This document shows positions 8,624-17,319 of a stretch of 64,000 nt of DNA, in pieces. The notes below the pieces were generated by a model. That model was not told the origin of the DNA. It ran no database searches and was given only the letters and a program-made list of their open reading frames with translations. The stretch lies in assembly GCA_965247915.1 (NCBI GenBank), contig OZ252048.1, forward strand, positions 3,720,001-3,784,000. The letters are read 5' to 3'. Position numbers and translations under genes: made by a program. How positions within the stretch are numbered: position 1 is the first letter of the stretch; every line of letters begins with the position of its first letter. Source of the stretch: JAKZRT01 sp965247915 (lineage in GTDB: Bacteria > Pseudomonadota > Alphaproteobacteria > Rhodobacterales > Rhodobacteraceae).

Positions 8624-9092
8624 AATTGGACCGGGCCTCTCCCATCGCCAGATTTCTGATCGCCGCCAACGCAATAGCGTCCGACAAACGCCAAAAAAAA
8701 TAGCGTTTTGCAGGCACCGGAAGGTGGTACGGGGCTGTACGCGCGCCTCGTGTACCGACCCGTCTTCATTTGCATCATCGCGTTCGCCGCGCATTCGCGG
8801 ACCCACTGGGGTCACGATACCCTTTGACCCGAGAAAGCCCCCGAATTCGGGCGCTGTGCCCGCGTCGTCGATGGAGGGGATTTGCGTGCTGAAGGGTGAG
8901 CGGCGGCCCGGAAATTGTTCGGGGGACAAATTCAGCCGCGAACGGGCGGAGCCCCGGGCTGGCCCGTTTCGCCGAGGCTCCGGCGGTGTTGGCGATGGCG
9001 CGTCGGAGGCCAGGTGGTCCCGACGCAGAACACCATCCGCGGGCTTCGGCCCAAGAGCCGGATGGGTCTGGATTTGTTCGCCCTGAATTCGC
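8624..9092. other. Intergenic region, no gene seen
   Basis: Roughly 470 bp between the nuclease gene and the family-1 repeat. Short frames exist but none has a ribosome binding site with convincing codon use. GC rises sharply from left to right, consistent with the right edge of the transferred nuclease gene lying near 8640-8720. Several small inverted repeats are present, for example GGAGCC...GGCTCC around 8950-8985. Confidence 0.45.
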
Positions 9093-9232
9093 CTTTCCCG
9101 GGGCTTCAGCCCCGGATCGCGCCTGCCCGCCCGTCACGCCGCAGGCGTGCCTGCGGCACGACGCGGGCGCGATTCTCGCCCCCGCCCGGGCGGGCGCAAT
9201 CCTCAGCGCGCGGCGGGGCAGTTCAGTCAAAA
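9093..9232 (-). repeat. Dispersed repeat, family 1 (copy A), terminator-like
   Basis: About 130 bp closely matching, in inverted orientation, the sequence at 50,640-50,774; a shorter copy is at 23,306-23,336. The core is the perfect hairpin CCGGGGCTTCAGCCCCGG, followed by a second palindromic block rich in GCGCGATTCTCGC and CGCCCGGGCGGGCG. In each copy the repeat begins directly after a stop codon, here that of the acetyltransferase, in the same relative orientation. It could be a transcription terminator or a REP-like element. Confidence 0.75.
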
Positions 9233-9243
9233 CGCATCTTGCC

Positions 9244-9954
9244 CTAGCTCAGCACCGGATCGCGCGCGACCAAAATCGGCGCGGTCAGGCTCGAAAGACT
9301 GACCCGCTGCTGCCCGTCCGCGTCGAAATTCGCCGGGTCCAGCCAGGTGTCGTAGGCGGCGCGCAGGGCGGGCCATTCGGCATTGATGGCGGCGAACCAG
9401 GCGGTGTCGCGGTTGCGGCCCTTGACGACGCCCGCCTGGCGAAAGACGCCCTCGAAACTCAGCCCCAACCGCTGGCCGGCGCGGCGCGAGGCCAGGTTCG
9501 CCGCGTCGCATTTCCATTCGAACCGGCGATAGCCTGCTTGAAATCCCCAGCGGACGCACAGGGTCAACGCCTCGGTCGCGATGCGGGTTTTTTGCAGGCG
9601 CGGCGCTAGGTGGATATGCCCGACCTCTGCCGAGCCCGCCTCAGGATTGATCCGCATCAGGGCGAGCGCGCCGCCGGGCAACCCGCTGGTCCGGTCGACG
9701 ATCGCGAAAAACATCGGGTCGGGCTGACCGGCGATCCGGTCGACCCAGGCGGCATAGGCTGCGGCGCCCTCGAACGGGCCGTAGGGCAGGTAGGTCCACA
9801 GCCTGTCGGCCCCTCGAACCGCCTCGAAAAGCGCCGGTGCATGGGCCGCCGTCAACGGTTCCAGCCGCGCATAGCGACCCTCGACCGGCGAGCGCGCGGG
9901 GCGCGGCGGCGGCAACCAGTTGGGAACCGGGGTAAACTCGGGCGCGTCGGACAT
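9244..9954 (-). CDS. GNAT-family N-acetyltransferase (RimJ/RimL type)
   Basis: Predicted 236-residue acetyl-CoA dependent acetyltransferase. Blocks typical of the RimJ/RimL group are present: GRYARLEPLTAAHAPALFEA at the N-terminus, FFAIVDRTSGLPGGALALMR, then AEVGHIHLAPRLQKTRIATE with the acetyl-CoA binding loop, and FEWKCDAANLASRRAGQRLG near the C-terminus. The start MSDAPEFTPVPNW was preferred over an upstream ATG because the extra 25 residues lack family character. The substrate is unknown. The gene is followed at its stop by the family-1 repeat. Confidence 0.85.
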   Translation of the reverse strand: MSDAPEFTPVPNWLPPPRPARSPVEGRYARLEPLTAAHAPALFEAVRGADRLWTYLPYGPFEGAAAYAAWVDRIAGQPDPMFFAIVDRTSGLPGGALALMRINPEAGSAEVGHIHLAPRLQKTRIATEALTLCVRWGFQAGYRRFEWKCDAANLASRRAGQRLGLSFEGVFRQAGVVKGRNRDTAWFAAINAEWPALRAAYDTWLDPANFDADGQQRVSLSSLTAPILVARDPVLS

Positions 9955-10073
9955 TGCGGGCAGCTTATCAGCCGCTCGGGCATGGTCCAGCCCCGCAAAA
10001 TCGCCGTGCACGCTGCACAATCCTGCCATTTTTGGGGGCCATTACCGCGGCGTAACAGGTCAGAGGTGCCCGC

Positions 10074-10193
10074 ATGCTTGAGAAGATTGAAACCTATTCG
10101 CTGCCGGTTCGCGTTCGCAACTTTGTCGATCGCGGGATGCTGGCCCTGGGCGCAATGGCTTTTGTAAGTGGGCTGGCCGGTTACCTGATCTGA
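10074..10193 (+). CDS. Small single-span membrane protein, 39 residues
   Basis: Reads MLEKIETYSLPVRVRNFVDR followed by a hydrophobic stretch GMLALGAMAFVSGLAGYLI and a stop. A GAGGT ribosome binding site lies at good spacing before the ATG, and codon use is GC-rich at third positions. It would be an inner-membrane protein with a basic N-terminal tail. I do not recognise a named family; it could also be chance, given the length. Confidence 0.45.
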   Translation: MLEKIETYSLPVRVRNFVDRGMLALGAMAFVSGLAGYLI

Positions 10194-10259
10194 CCCGCTG
10201 CCACCTGACTTCGAAATTCGTTGACCGCGCCGAAACGACCCGTTAACCATGTTCGCCTA

Positions 10260-10445
10260 ATGTTCTCGTTGATGGAACCAGGCGAACAATACAAGATGTC
10301 GTTTATGGATGGCACACCCTCGCAAGACCTGGCCAATTATCTGGCGGACCGGCGTTTCAGCACTGTACTGGCCGATCCGCCGTGGCGGTTCGCGATCAAT
10401 GGCAAGAGTGCTATGTTAAATCGGCAACTAGGAGCGCGCGCGTGA
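10260..10445 (+). pseudogene. Truncated MT-A70-family DNA methyltransferase, 5' remnant
   Basis: An open frame encodes DLANYLADRRFSTVLADPPW followed by RFA, which is the N-terminus and DPPW motif IV of MT-A70-type N6-adenine methyltransferases. Homology stops right after that motif, and the frame ends 16 codons later at a TGA overlapping the start of the BglII-type methyltransferase. The remaining roughly 150-200 residues of the family are absent. Likely a resident methyltransferase cut off when the restriction-modification cassette arrived. The ATG at 10260 is one possible start; 10296 is another. Confidence 0.65.
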
Positions 10446-11331
10446 ATGATATGTCCGTTCAAGCGCGCTTTCCGAGCGCTGAAATAGACTTTGGTCTAGC
10501 CACCACCGATAACCTGCTCTTTATGAAGCAGTTTCGAGACCGCAGCTTCCGATTAATTGTGACTTCCCCTCCCTACAATATAGGCAAGGCGTATGAGCGG
10601 CGTTCGAGCCTGGACGACCACTTGAAGAGCCAAACAAAAGTCATTCGCGAGTGCGTGAGACTTTTGGCCCCTAATGGTTCGATTTGCTGGCAGGTGGGAA
10701 ATCATGTGGATCAAGGCGAAGTCTTTCCGCTGGATGCATTGCTTTACCCCGTTTTCAAGTCGCTTGGGCTCAAATTGCGAAACAGGATCATCTGGCATTT
10801 TGGCCACGGGCTGCACTGCTCCAAAAGGCTGTCCGGGCGGCACGAAACAATTTTGTGGTTCACCAAATCTGATGACTACGTGTTTAACCTTGATCCAATC
10901 AGGGTTCCATCCAAGTACCCTGGCAAGAAACCTTTCAAAGGACCGAATGCTGGCAAGCTCTCGGGCAACCCGAACGGCAAGAACCCAAGCGATGTTTGGG
11001 AAATTCCGAATGTAAAAAACAACCATGTGGAAAAGACGGTACATCCCTGCCAGTTTCCCGTTGCACTGGTAGGGCGTCTGGTCCTTGGCATGACCAACCT
11101 CGGCGATACAGTTCTTGACCCTTATGTTTTCTTGACCCTTATGTTGGTGTCGGCAGCAGCGTGATCGCTGCGATCAAACATGGAAGAAAAGGGTATGGTT
11201 GTGATATTTCCTGCGAGTACATTGCCATAGCGCGGAAGCGTCTGAATGATTTGAATAATGGCAGGCTCAGAACGCGCCCATTGAACCAACCCATTTTCGA
11301 CCCGAGTCTGCCGCACGGCGGGCATAGGTGA
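10442..11331 (+). pseudogene. Beta-class N4-cytosine/N6-adenine DNA methyltransferase, frameshifted (BglII-type partner)
   Basis: GTG start with AGGAG seven bases upstream, giving MNDMSVQARF. Motif IV is TSPPYNIGK near residue 45, as in the permuted class that includes M.BglII. The C-terminal AdoMet motif should read LDPYVGVGSSVIAAIKHGRK. Instead a perfect 17-bp tandem duplication at 11112-11145 shifts the frame, and translation ends at 11164. Removing one copy restores an open frame to TGA at 11329-11331, a protein of about 290 residues whose stop overlaps the endonuclease GTG start (GTGA). As written, the AdoMet-binding motif is destroyed. Confidence 0.85.
11112..11145 (+). repeat. Perfect 17-bp tandem duplication inside methyltransferase gene
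   Basis: TTCTTGACCCTTATGTT occurs twice head to tail with no mismatch and no spacer. Because 17 is not a multiple of three, the second copy shifts the reading frame at the motif I loop. The downstream frame, read as if one copy were absent, shows normal family sequence to the expected stop. Confidence 0.95.
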
Positions 11332-11939
11332 AGATCGCTCAGACCCACTCGCACCTGAACGGCTTCGAATTTCTACAGTATCACAAACGGCACCTCTGGG
11401 ATGAAATCGTAGATGTCATCACGCGCGTCGATGCGGATGAGCTGGAAAAGAAAGTATTCAAAGAAAAGACGATGGTTGGAAAACATTTGTTTTCACCCAA
11501 GGCGCTGAACAAGGCGGTCTGTGAAAAGTTTCGGTTGCGCGGATGGCGGGAGTCTCGCACAAATTACTGGATCACAGATGACGAAGGATTGATTCGAAAA
11601 ACACTTGGTATGAGCGCTGAACAGCAGAAAGTTACGATCGAAAAAGCCGGCCGAACCGCCATGAGCTCTTATAACCAAACCGATTTCACCAAGGAACGTG
11701 TCGCCGTAGAAGTTCAATTCGGAAAATATTCGTTTGTTGCTTACGATCTTTTCGTCAAGCACATGGCGTTTTTCGTAGGCGACGAGATTGACCTTGGAAT
11801 TGAAATTTTACCTATGAAGTCGCTTTCATCGGAAATGTCGACAGGAATTGGGTACTTCGAACGCGAACTTTACAACCTCATAAGGCAGGGGCGCGGAATC
11901 CCTGCGGTTCCTCTGGTTCTCATCGGCGTAACCCCGTAA
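11328..11939 (+). CDS. BglII-type type II restriction endonuclease
   Basis: Predicted 203-residue endonuclease. The segment DFTKERVAVEVQFGKYSFVA has D119, E128 and Q130, the same spacing as the catalytic D84, E93 and Q95 known in BglII; FVKHMAFFVGDEIDLGIEIL resembles the same family. The likely site is AGATCT by analogy only. It starts with GTG overlapping the stop of the (restored) methyltransferase frame, so it is normally coupled to it. The frame is intact and lower in GC than the flanking core genes. If active, it would be unprotected unless another methylase covers its site. Confidence 0.85.
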   Translation: MKIAQTHSHLNGFEFLQYHKRHLWDEIVDVITRVDADELEKKVFKEKTMVGKHLFSPKALNKAVCEKFRLRGWRESRTNYWITDDEGLIRKTLGMSAEQQKVTIEKAGRTAMSSYNQTDFTKERVAVEVQFGKYSFVAYDLFVKHMAFFVGDEIDLGIEILPMKSLSSEMSTGIGYFERELYNLIRQGRGIPAVPLVLIGVTP

Positions 11940-13958
11940 TCAACCCTCCCCCGGCAGCACCCGCAACCTGAGTTCGCGCAACTGCTCGCCCGTGGGGTCG
12001 CTTGGTGCGCCCATCATCAGGTCTTCGGCGCGTTGGTTCATGGGGAACATGATGACCTCGCGGATGTTGGCGGTGTCGGCGAGCAGCATCACCACGCGGT
12101 CGATACCCAGCGCGCAGCCGCCGTGCGGGGGGGCACCGAAGCGGAAGGCGTTGACCATGCCGCCGAAGCGTTTCTTGACCTCTTCGGGCCCGTATCCGGC
12201 CAGTTCGAAGGTGCGGAACATGATGTCGGGGCGGTGGTTGCGGATCGCGCCCGAGACCAGCTCATAGCCGTTGCAGGCAAGGTCGTACTGATACCCGCGC
12301 ACCGCCAGCGGGTCGCCCTCCAGCGCTTCAAGCCCGCCCTGGGGCATCGAAAACGGATTGTGGTCGAAGTCGAGCGCGCCGGTTTCCGGGTCGCGCTGGT
12401 AGATCGGGAAATCGACGATCCAGGCGAAGGCGAAGCGGTCGGTGTCGCTGAGTTTCAACTCATTGCCGATCTCGACCCGGGCCTTGGCGGCGGTGGCCTC
12501 GAAGACGCGTGGCTTGCCGGCGAGGAAAAACGCCGCGTCGCCGACGCCGAGATTGAGTTGCTGGCGAATGGCTTCGGTGCGCTCGGGGCCGATGTTCTTG
12601 GCCAGCGGTCCGGCGGCCTCCCATTCCCCAAAATACGCATTTAGCAAGAATTCTGCCCGGTCAAAATCGCCCCTTTCCTGACAGCGGGCCATCCGGGTCC
12701 TGATTTCAGCCTTCTTTTCTTCAGTGAGCGGCACAGTCGGAGAAATTTGTTCGATAATCTCATTTGCCTTGGCCAGCAATTTGTCGTTGCCTTTGATCAT
12801 ACCAAAAATTCCTGTGCCAAGCGCGGCAACCGTTCCGAACACTTCTTCGACCTTACTCGGATCGAACCTCTCTCTTTTTCGCCAAAATATATACCCCATC
12901 CCCGGCAGGCCTTCCTTTTGGGCAAAGGCGTTCATCCGGTCGCAGAACTTGCGCGACCCGCCCGTGGGCGCCGGAATGGCGCGGATCTCGGTGCCGTCCG
13001 TCTCCAGCAGCTTGGCAAAGATGGCAAAGCCCGAGCCGCGGAATTGCTCGGAGACATCTTGCATTTTCAAAGGGTTGCGCAGGTCGGGCTTGTCGGTGCC
13101 GTACCAGCGCATCGAATCCGCATAGGCAATCTGGGGCCAGTCGGTGTCGACGGTGCGACCACCGCCGAATTCCTCGAACGCGCCACGGATCACCGGCTCG
13201 ATGGTGTCGAAAATATCTTGCTGGGTGACGAACGGCATTTCCATATCGAGTTGGTAAAAATCGGTAGGGCTTCGGTCGGCGCGCGGGTCTTCGTCGCGGA
13301 AACACGGCGCGATCTGGAAATATTTGTCGAAACCCGAGACCATAATGAGCTGTTTGAACTGCTGCGGGGCCTGGGGCAGGGCGTAAAACTTGCCGGGATG
13401 CTGGCGCGACGGCACCAGAAAGTCGCGCGCGCCTTCGGGGGACGATGCGGTGATGATCGGCGTCTGGTATTCGCGGAAATCAGCCGCCCACATACGCTTG
13501 CGAAAGCTTGCCACCACGTCGGACCGACGCGTCATATTGGCCTGCATCACCTCGCGACGCAGATCGAGATAGCGGTATTTGAGGCGGGTTTCCTCGGGGT
13601 ATTCCTGATCGCCGAAGACTTGCAACGGCAGTTCGTCGGCGGCCCCCAGAACCTCAAGCTCGCGGACAAAGACCTCGACCTCGCCGGTGGGCAGTTTCGG
13701 GTTGACCAGGTCGGGCGCGCGGGCCTTCACCTCGCCATCAATCCGGATGCACCATTCCGACCGCACTTTTTCCACGTCGGCGAAGGCGGCGCTGTCAGGA
13801 TCGGCCAGCACCTGGGTGATCCCGTAATGGTCGCGCAGGTCGATAAAGAGGATGCCGCCATGGTCGCGCACCCGGTGAACCCAGCCCGACAGGCGGACGG
13901 TCGCGCCCACGTCAGCGGCGGTCAGTTGGGCGCAGGTATGGCTGCGATAGGGGTGCAT
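11940..13958 (-). CDS. aspS: Aspartyl-tRNA synthetase with internal insert
   Basis: Predicted 672 residues; bacterial enzymes are usually near 590. It charges tRNA-Asp (or tRNA-Asx). The N-terminal OB fold includes VRLSGWVHRVRDHGG, class II motif 2 is CFRDEDPRADRSPTDFYQLD, and motif 3 GAPPHGGCALGIDRVVMLLA is near the C-terminus. The GAD domain lies around residues 300-470. An extra segment of roughly 86 residues (361-446, about 12,621-12,878) sits between GMGYIFWR and AAGPLAKNIGPERTE, which are normally close together. It is visibly AT-richer than the rest. The start MHPYRSHTCAQL is the usual family start. Confidence 0.95.
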   Translation of the reverse strand: MHPYRSHTCAQLTAADVGATVRLSGWVHRVRDHGGILFIDLRDHYGITQVLADPDSAAFADVEKVRSEWCIRIDGEVKARAPDLVNPKLPTGEVEVFVRELEVLGAADELPLQVFGDQEYPEETRLKYRYLDLRREVMQANMTRRSDVVASFRKRMWAADFREYQTPIITASSPEGARDFLVPSRQHPGKFYALPQAPQQFKQLIMVSGFDKYFQIAPCFRDEDPRADRSPTDFYQLDMEMPFVTQQDIFDTIEPVIRGAFEEFGGGRTVDTDWPQIAYADSMRWYGTDKPDLRNPLKMQDVSEQFRGSGFAIFAKLLETDGTEIRAIPAPTGGSRKFCDRMNAFAQKEGLPGMGYIFWRKRERFDPSKVEEVFGTVAALGTGIFGMIKGNDKLLAKANEIIEQISPTVPLTEEKKAEIRTRMARCQERGDFDRAEFLLNAYFGEWEAAGPLAKNIGPERTEAIRQQLNLGVGDAAFFLAGKPRVFEATAAKARVEIGNELKLSDTDRFAFAWIVDFPIYQRDPETGALDFDHNPFSMPQGGLEALEGDPLAVRGYQYDLACNGYELVSGAIRNHRPDIMFRTFELAGYGPEEVKKRFGGMVNAFRFGAPPHGGCALGIDRVVMLLADTANIREVIMFPMNQRAEDLMMGAPSDPTGEQLRELRLRVLPGEG

Positions 13959-14311
13959 TGGCGGGCCTCGCTCCGGGTTGGGCGAATAACCGGGCCGATA
14001 CACATGGGACACAGACGGAAGTCAAGGCGTCTGGCGGGTTGCCCAGCGCCTGTCCGCGGCGATGCCGGCGCGAAAAATCCCGAAGCCGCGCAGAATACAA
14101 ACGCTGTCGAACCGGCCGGTGGGGCCTGCCGGGGTGGCCACCTGGGCCTGCAAAGCGGTCTGGACATCCCAGGGCCGCGGCCCGGCCGCCGGACCATCAT
14201 CGCCGGAATAGCGGTGCTCGGCGCTGGCAAGTAATCGCTAGTGCCGCTCAACCCTAGCGCGATTAACTTGATTTTCAGCCGATTATTTGCCCTAATTCGG
14301 GCCTGCAACCG
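13959..14311. other. 353-bp spacer between aspS and the IS1380-type element
   Basis: Holds the aspS promoter region. A frame ending NTNAVEPAGGACRGGHLGLQ and onward, with a stop near 14,233, is open on the plus strand, but it shows no recognisable family and no clear start. I do not call a gene here. Confidence 0.4.
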
Positions 14312-15982
14312 CCGGGGCATCATATCAGCCCGCATTCCCCAAGTGACCGATCCATCTGATGCGGTTTCCGTCCGATTCCTGTATAAGAATCAGTGGATTA
14401 GATCAGACGGAGGGTGGGTCGAATGCGGAACCTGGAGGGTGAGTCGGATCGGGGGCTTCTGCGGGCGTTTTTCGACCGAAGACTGAAGTTCGAGTTCCAC
14501 GGTTCGCGGATCACGTCAGACGCTGGTCTGCTCGCCTATCGTGAACTGGACGAAGCCCTCGGCCTGACCACGCTGGCCGGTGACGTTATTGCTGACAGCC
14601 GGACCGGCAAGAACGGTTGGCACGGCATCATCGGTCTCCTTCGCCAATCCGTCTATGGTCGTCTCGCCGGGTACGAGGACGTGAACGACGCCAACCGGCT
14701 GGGGCGCGATCCTGCGATGCGGTGGATCGTCGGCGGCAGGGCTGTCGAGCGCGGCGGCGCATCGACCAGCCAGATGGGCCGGTTCGAGACGGAGTTACTC
14801 GCCACCAATGACAACCTCGCCGCGCTCGCTGACCTTTTGGGCATCTGGATCGACCAGGTTAACGAGCGCAAGCCGCCGAAGATTATCGTGCTCGACATGG
14901 ACAGCTCCGTCAGCCCGACCTACGGTGACCAGGAGGGCACGGCCTACAACGGTCACTTCGGCTGCACGTGCTATCACCCGCTGTTCGTGTTCAACCAGTT
15001 CGGCGATCTGGAGCGTTGCGCCCTGCGTCCGGGCAACGTGCACAGCGCCCATGAATGGCGCGATGTGTTGGACCCGGTGGTCGCTCGATACCGGAACAAG
15101 ACACTCCGGCGTTATTTCCGTGGTGACGCCGCCTTCGCCTCGCCCGAGGTTTATGAGTTTCTGGAAACGGAAGGCTTCAAGTACGCCATCCGGCTTCCGG
15201 CCAACAAGGTGCTGCACGACAGCATCGCGCACCTGCTCAAGCGCCCCGTCGGTCGGCCGCCGAAGGAAGTTCGTCGGTATTACGCGAACTTCAGCTATCG
15301 GGCCGGTAGCTGGACGGAGCCCCGCCGGGTCGTCGCCAAGGTGGAGTGGCACTCAGGGGAACTGTATCCCCGCGTCGGCTTCATCGTCACCAACCTGAGC
15401 CGTCCTGCCGAGCGGGTTGTTGCGTTCTACAATCAGCGCGGCACTGCCGGGCAATGGATCAGGGAAGGCAAGAACGCCATCAAGTGGACGCGGCTGTCAT
15501 GCCGTTCGTTACGCAACAATGCCGTCCGGCTCCAGCTGCATGCACTCGCCTATAACCTCGGCAACTTCATGCGTACCCTGGCGTTGCCCGATGCCGTGGA
15601 GCAATGGTCGCTGACGACGCTGAGGGAGAAGCTGGTCAAGATCGGTGCGAAAGTTGTCAGCCATGGCCGGTACGTCACATTTCAATTGGCCGAGGCTGCA
15701 GTCACAAGAAGCTTGTTCCAGAAAATCTTGAGCCTGATTGATGATCTACGACGAAGACCCGCTCCGGCGTAGGCCGAGGGAATCGACGGCAAGGAGATTG
15801 CGACACGAGAGGTGTGTCTGGATGGCAAGAGAAACGACCAAATGGCCTTCCACGCGCTGGCCGATTACCAAAATCATGTCATCGGATGGCTGCAATGGGA
15901 ACAGAGTTCCCTTGGAGATGGGGCCGTGGTACGATTTCCACGAATTTGGATGGTATATGGGGAATGTCGGATCAGACCCCGG
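14312..15982 (+). mobile_element. IS1380-family insertion sequence
   Basis: A 1.67-kb element with one transposase gene. Imperfect terminal inverted repeats are visible: the left end begins CCGGGGCATC and ends the repeat with CATTCCCC near 14,340; the right end reads GGGGAATGTCGGATCAGACC then CCGG, ending at 15,982. No convincing target-site duplication was seen, so the exact edges are estimates. It ends only 40 bp before the start of cfa and so may separate that gene from its native promoter. Confidence 0.75.
14423..15772 (+). CDS. IS1380-family DDE transposase
   Basis: Predicted 449-residue transposase. The ATG follows GGAGGG at nine-base spacing. Family features: FHGSRITSDAGLLAYRELDE at the N-terminus, catalytic aspartates expected in IIVLDMDSSVSPTYGDQEG and YFRGDAAFASPEVYEFLE, and the conserved FYNQRGTAGQWIREGKNAIK segment with the C-terminal Glu. 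The frame is intact with no internal stop, so the element may still be mobile. Confidence 0.9.
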   Translation: MRNLEGESDRGLLRAFFDRRLKFEFHGSRITSDAGLLAYRELDEALGLTTLAGDVIADSRTGKNGWHGIIGLLRQSVYGRLAGYEDVNDANRLGRDPAMRWIVGGRAVERGGASTSQMGRFETELLATNDNLAALADLLGIWIDQVNERKPPKIIVLDMDSSVSPTYGDQEGTAYNGHFGCTCYHPLFVFNQFGDLERCALRPGNVHSAHEWRDVLDPVVARYRNKTLRRYFRGDAAFASPEVYEFLETEGFKYAIRLPANKVLHDSIAHLLKRPVGRPPKEVRRYYANFSYRAGSWTEPRRVVAKVEWHSGELYPRVGFIVTNLSRPAERVVAFYNQRGTAGQWIREGKNAIKWTRLSCRSLRNNAVRLQLHALAYNLGNFMRTLALPDAVEQWSLTTLREKLVKIGAKVVSHGRYVTFQLAEAAVTRSLFQKILSLIDDLRRRPAPA

Positions 15983-16022
15983 TAAGTTGGCCCGAAACGG
16001 ACGTGGTCCAGGGGGTGGTGCC

Positions 16023-17294
16023 ATGTGGAAAATGCTGCTCGAAAGTATTCTGCGTCGCCTGATCCGTAAGGGTGCGCTGGAACTGACGTTGCCTGACGGA
16101 ACATCGCGCATTTTTGGAGACCCGGCGGTACGCCCGATTCGCGTGAAATTCACCGACCCGGCATTGCCCCGGCAACTGGTCCTGCGCCCCGAGATGGGCG
16201 TCGGCGAAGGCTATATGAACGGCACCCTTCAGATCGAGAACGACGACCTTTATGGGTTTCTCGCCCTGGCCATCCAGAATCGCGTTGAGGCGACCCGCAG
16301 CCTGGCGTCCTGGCCCGCCGAGGTGCTGCGCTATCTCAGGGGGCGGCTTGACCAGTTCAATCCGGTGGAACGCGCGCGCGCGAATGTGGCCCACCATTAT
16401 GATCTTTTGGGCGATCTTTACGACCTCTTCCTGGATCCGGACCGGCAATATTCCTGCGCCTATTTCAAATCAGGCAAAGACAGTCTGGAGACCGCGCAGG
16501 CCCAGAAAAAGAAGCATATCGCCGACAAGCTTTTGATCTCGCCGGGGATGCGGGTGCTGGACATCGGCTGTGGCTGGGGCGGCATGGCGATTACGCTGGC
16601 GCGCGATTACGGGGCGCGCGTGGTCGGTGTGACGCTGTCCGCAGAACAGCACAAACTGGCCACAAAACGCGCCGCTGATGCCGGTCTGGCCGACCGGATC
16701 GACATCCGCCTGACCGACTATCGCAACCTGACTGAACGCTTTGACCGGGTGGTGTCGGTTGGCATGTTCGAACACGTCGGCGCACCGCATTTCCGTGAAT
16801 ACTTTCACAATGTGCGCGATCGGCTGACCGAAGATGGGATCGCCCTGATCCACACTATCGGGCGGACCAGGCCGCCGCGCTACACCAACCCCTGGGTTTC
16901 GAAATACATCTTCCCCGGCGGCTATTGCCCGTCGATGTCCGAGGTCATGGCGGCGATCGAGAAAGAAGGGCTTTATCCAACCGATATCGAAGTCTGGCGG
17001 TTGCATTACGCTGAAACTCTGCGCCACTGGTACCGGCGGTTCATGGCCAATATCGACAAGGCGCGCAGCCTCTATGATGATCGCTTTTGCCGCATGTGGC
17101 GGTTTTATCTAGTGTCCTCCGAGCTGACGTTTCGCCACGACCATCAGTGCGTCTTTCATTTCCAGTTAACGCGCCGCCAGGCAGCGGTGCCGTTGACCCG
17201 CGACTATCTCTATCCGCCTGCACGACCCCGCCGTCAGGAGGCGCCCGATAAGGTTGCGGCGACGAAGCCACAGGTTCATCACGCCGCCGAATAG
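16023..17294 (+). CDS. cfa: Cyclopropane-fatty-acyl-phospholipid synthase
   Basis: Predicted 423-residue SAM-dependent enzyme that adds a methylene bridge to unsaturated acyl chains of membrane phospholipids. Visible signatures: GEGYMNGTLQIENDDLYGFL in the N-terminal domain, NVAHHYDLLGDLYDLFLDPD and the SCAYF motif, the SAM-binding VLDIGCGWGG at 178-187, and SVGMFEHVGAPHFREYF. An AGGGGG site precedes the ATG. Upstream open codons come from the end of the IS and are not part of the protein. Expression may depend on sequence supplied by the IS. Confidence 0.92.
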   Translation: MWKMLLESILRRLIRKGALELTLPDGTSRIFGDPAVRPIRVKFTDPALPRQLVLRPEMGVGEGYMNGTLQIENDDLYGFLALAIQNRVEATRSLASWPAEVLRYLRGRLDQFNPVERARANVAHHYDLLGDLYDLFLDPDRQYSCAYFKSGKDSLETAQAQKKKHIADKLLISPGMRVLDIGCGWGGMAITLARDYGARVVGVTLSAEQHKLATKRAADAGLADRIDIRLTDYRNLTERFDRVVSVGMFEHVGAPHFREYFHNVRDRLTEDGIALIHTIGRTRPPRYTNPWVSKYIFPGGYCPSMSEVMAAIEKEGLYPTDIEVWRLHYAETLRHWYRRFMANIDKARSLYDDRFCRMWRFYLVSSELTFRHDHQCVFHFQLTRRQAAVPLTRDYLYPPARPRRQEAPDKVAATKPQVHHAAE

Positions 17295-17319
17295 GGCCGT
17301 TGCATGGCTTTGGGCGCGG

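Noticed and set aside
14000..14240. Plus-strand frame ending GLQSGLDIPGPRPGRRTIIA and onward
   Set aside because: No clear start, ribosome site or family; likely chance in GC-rich DNA.
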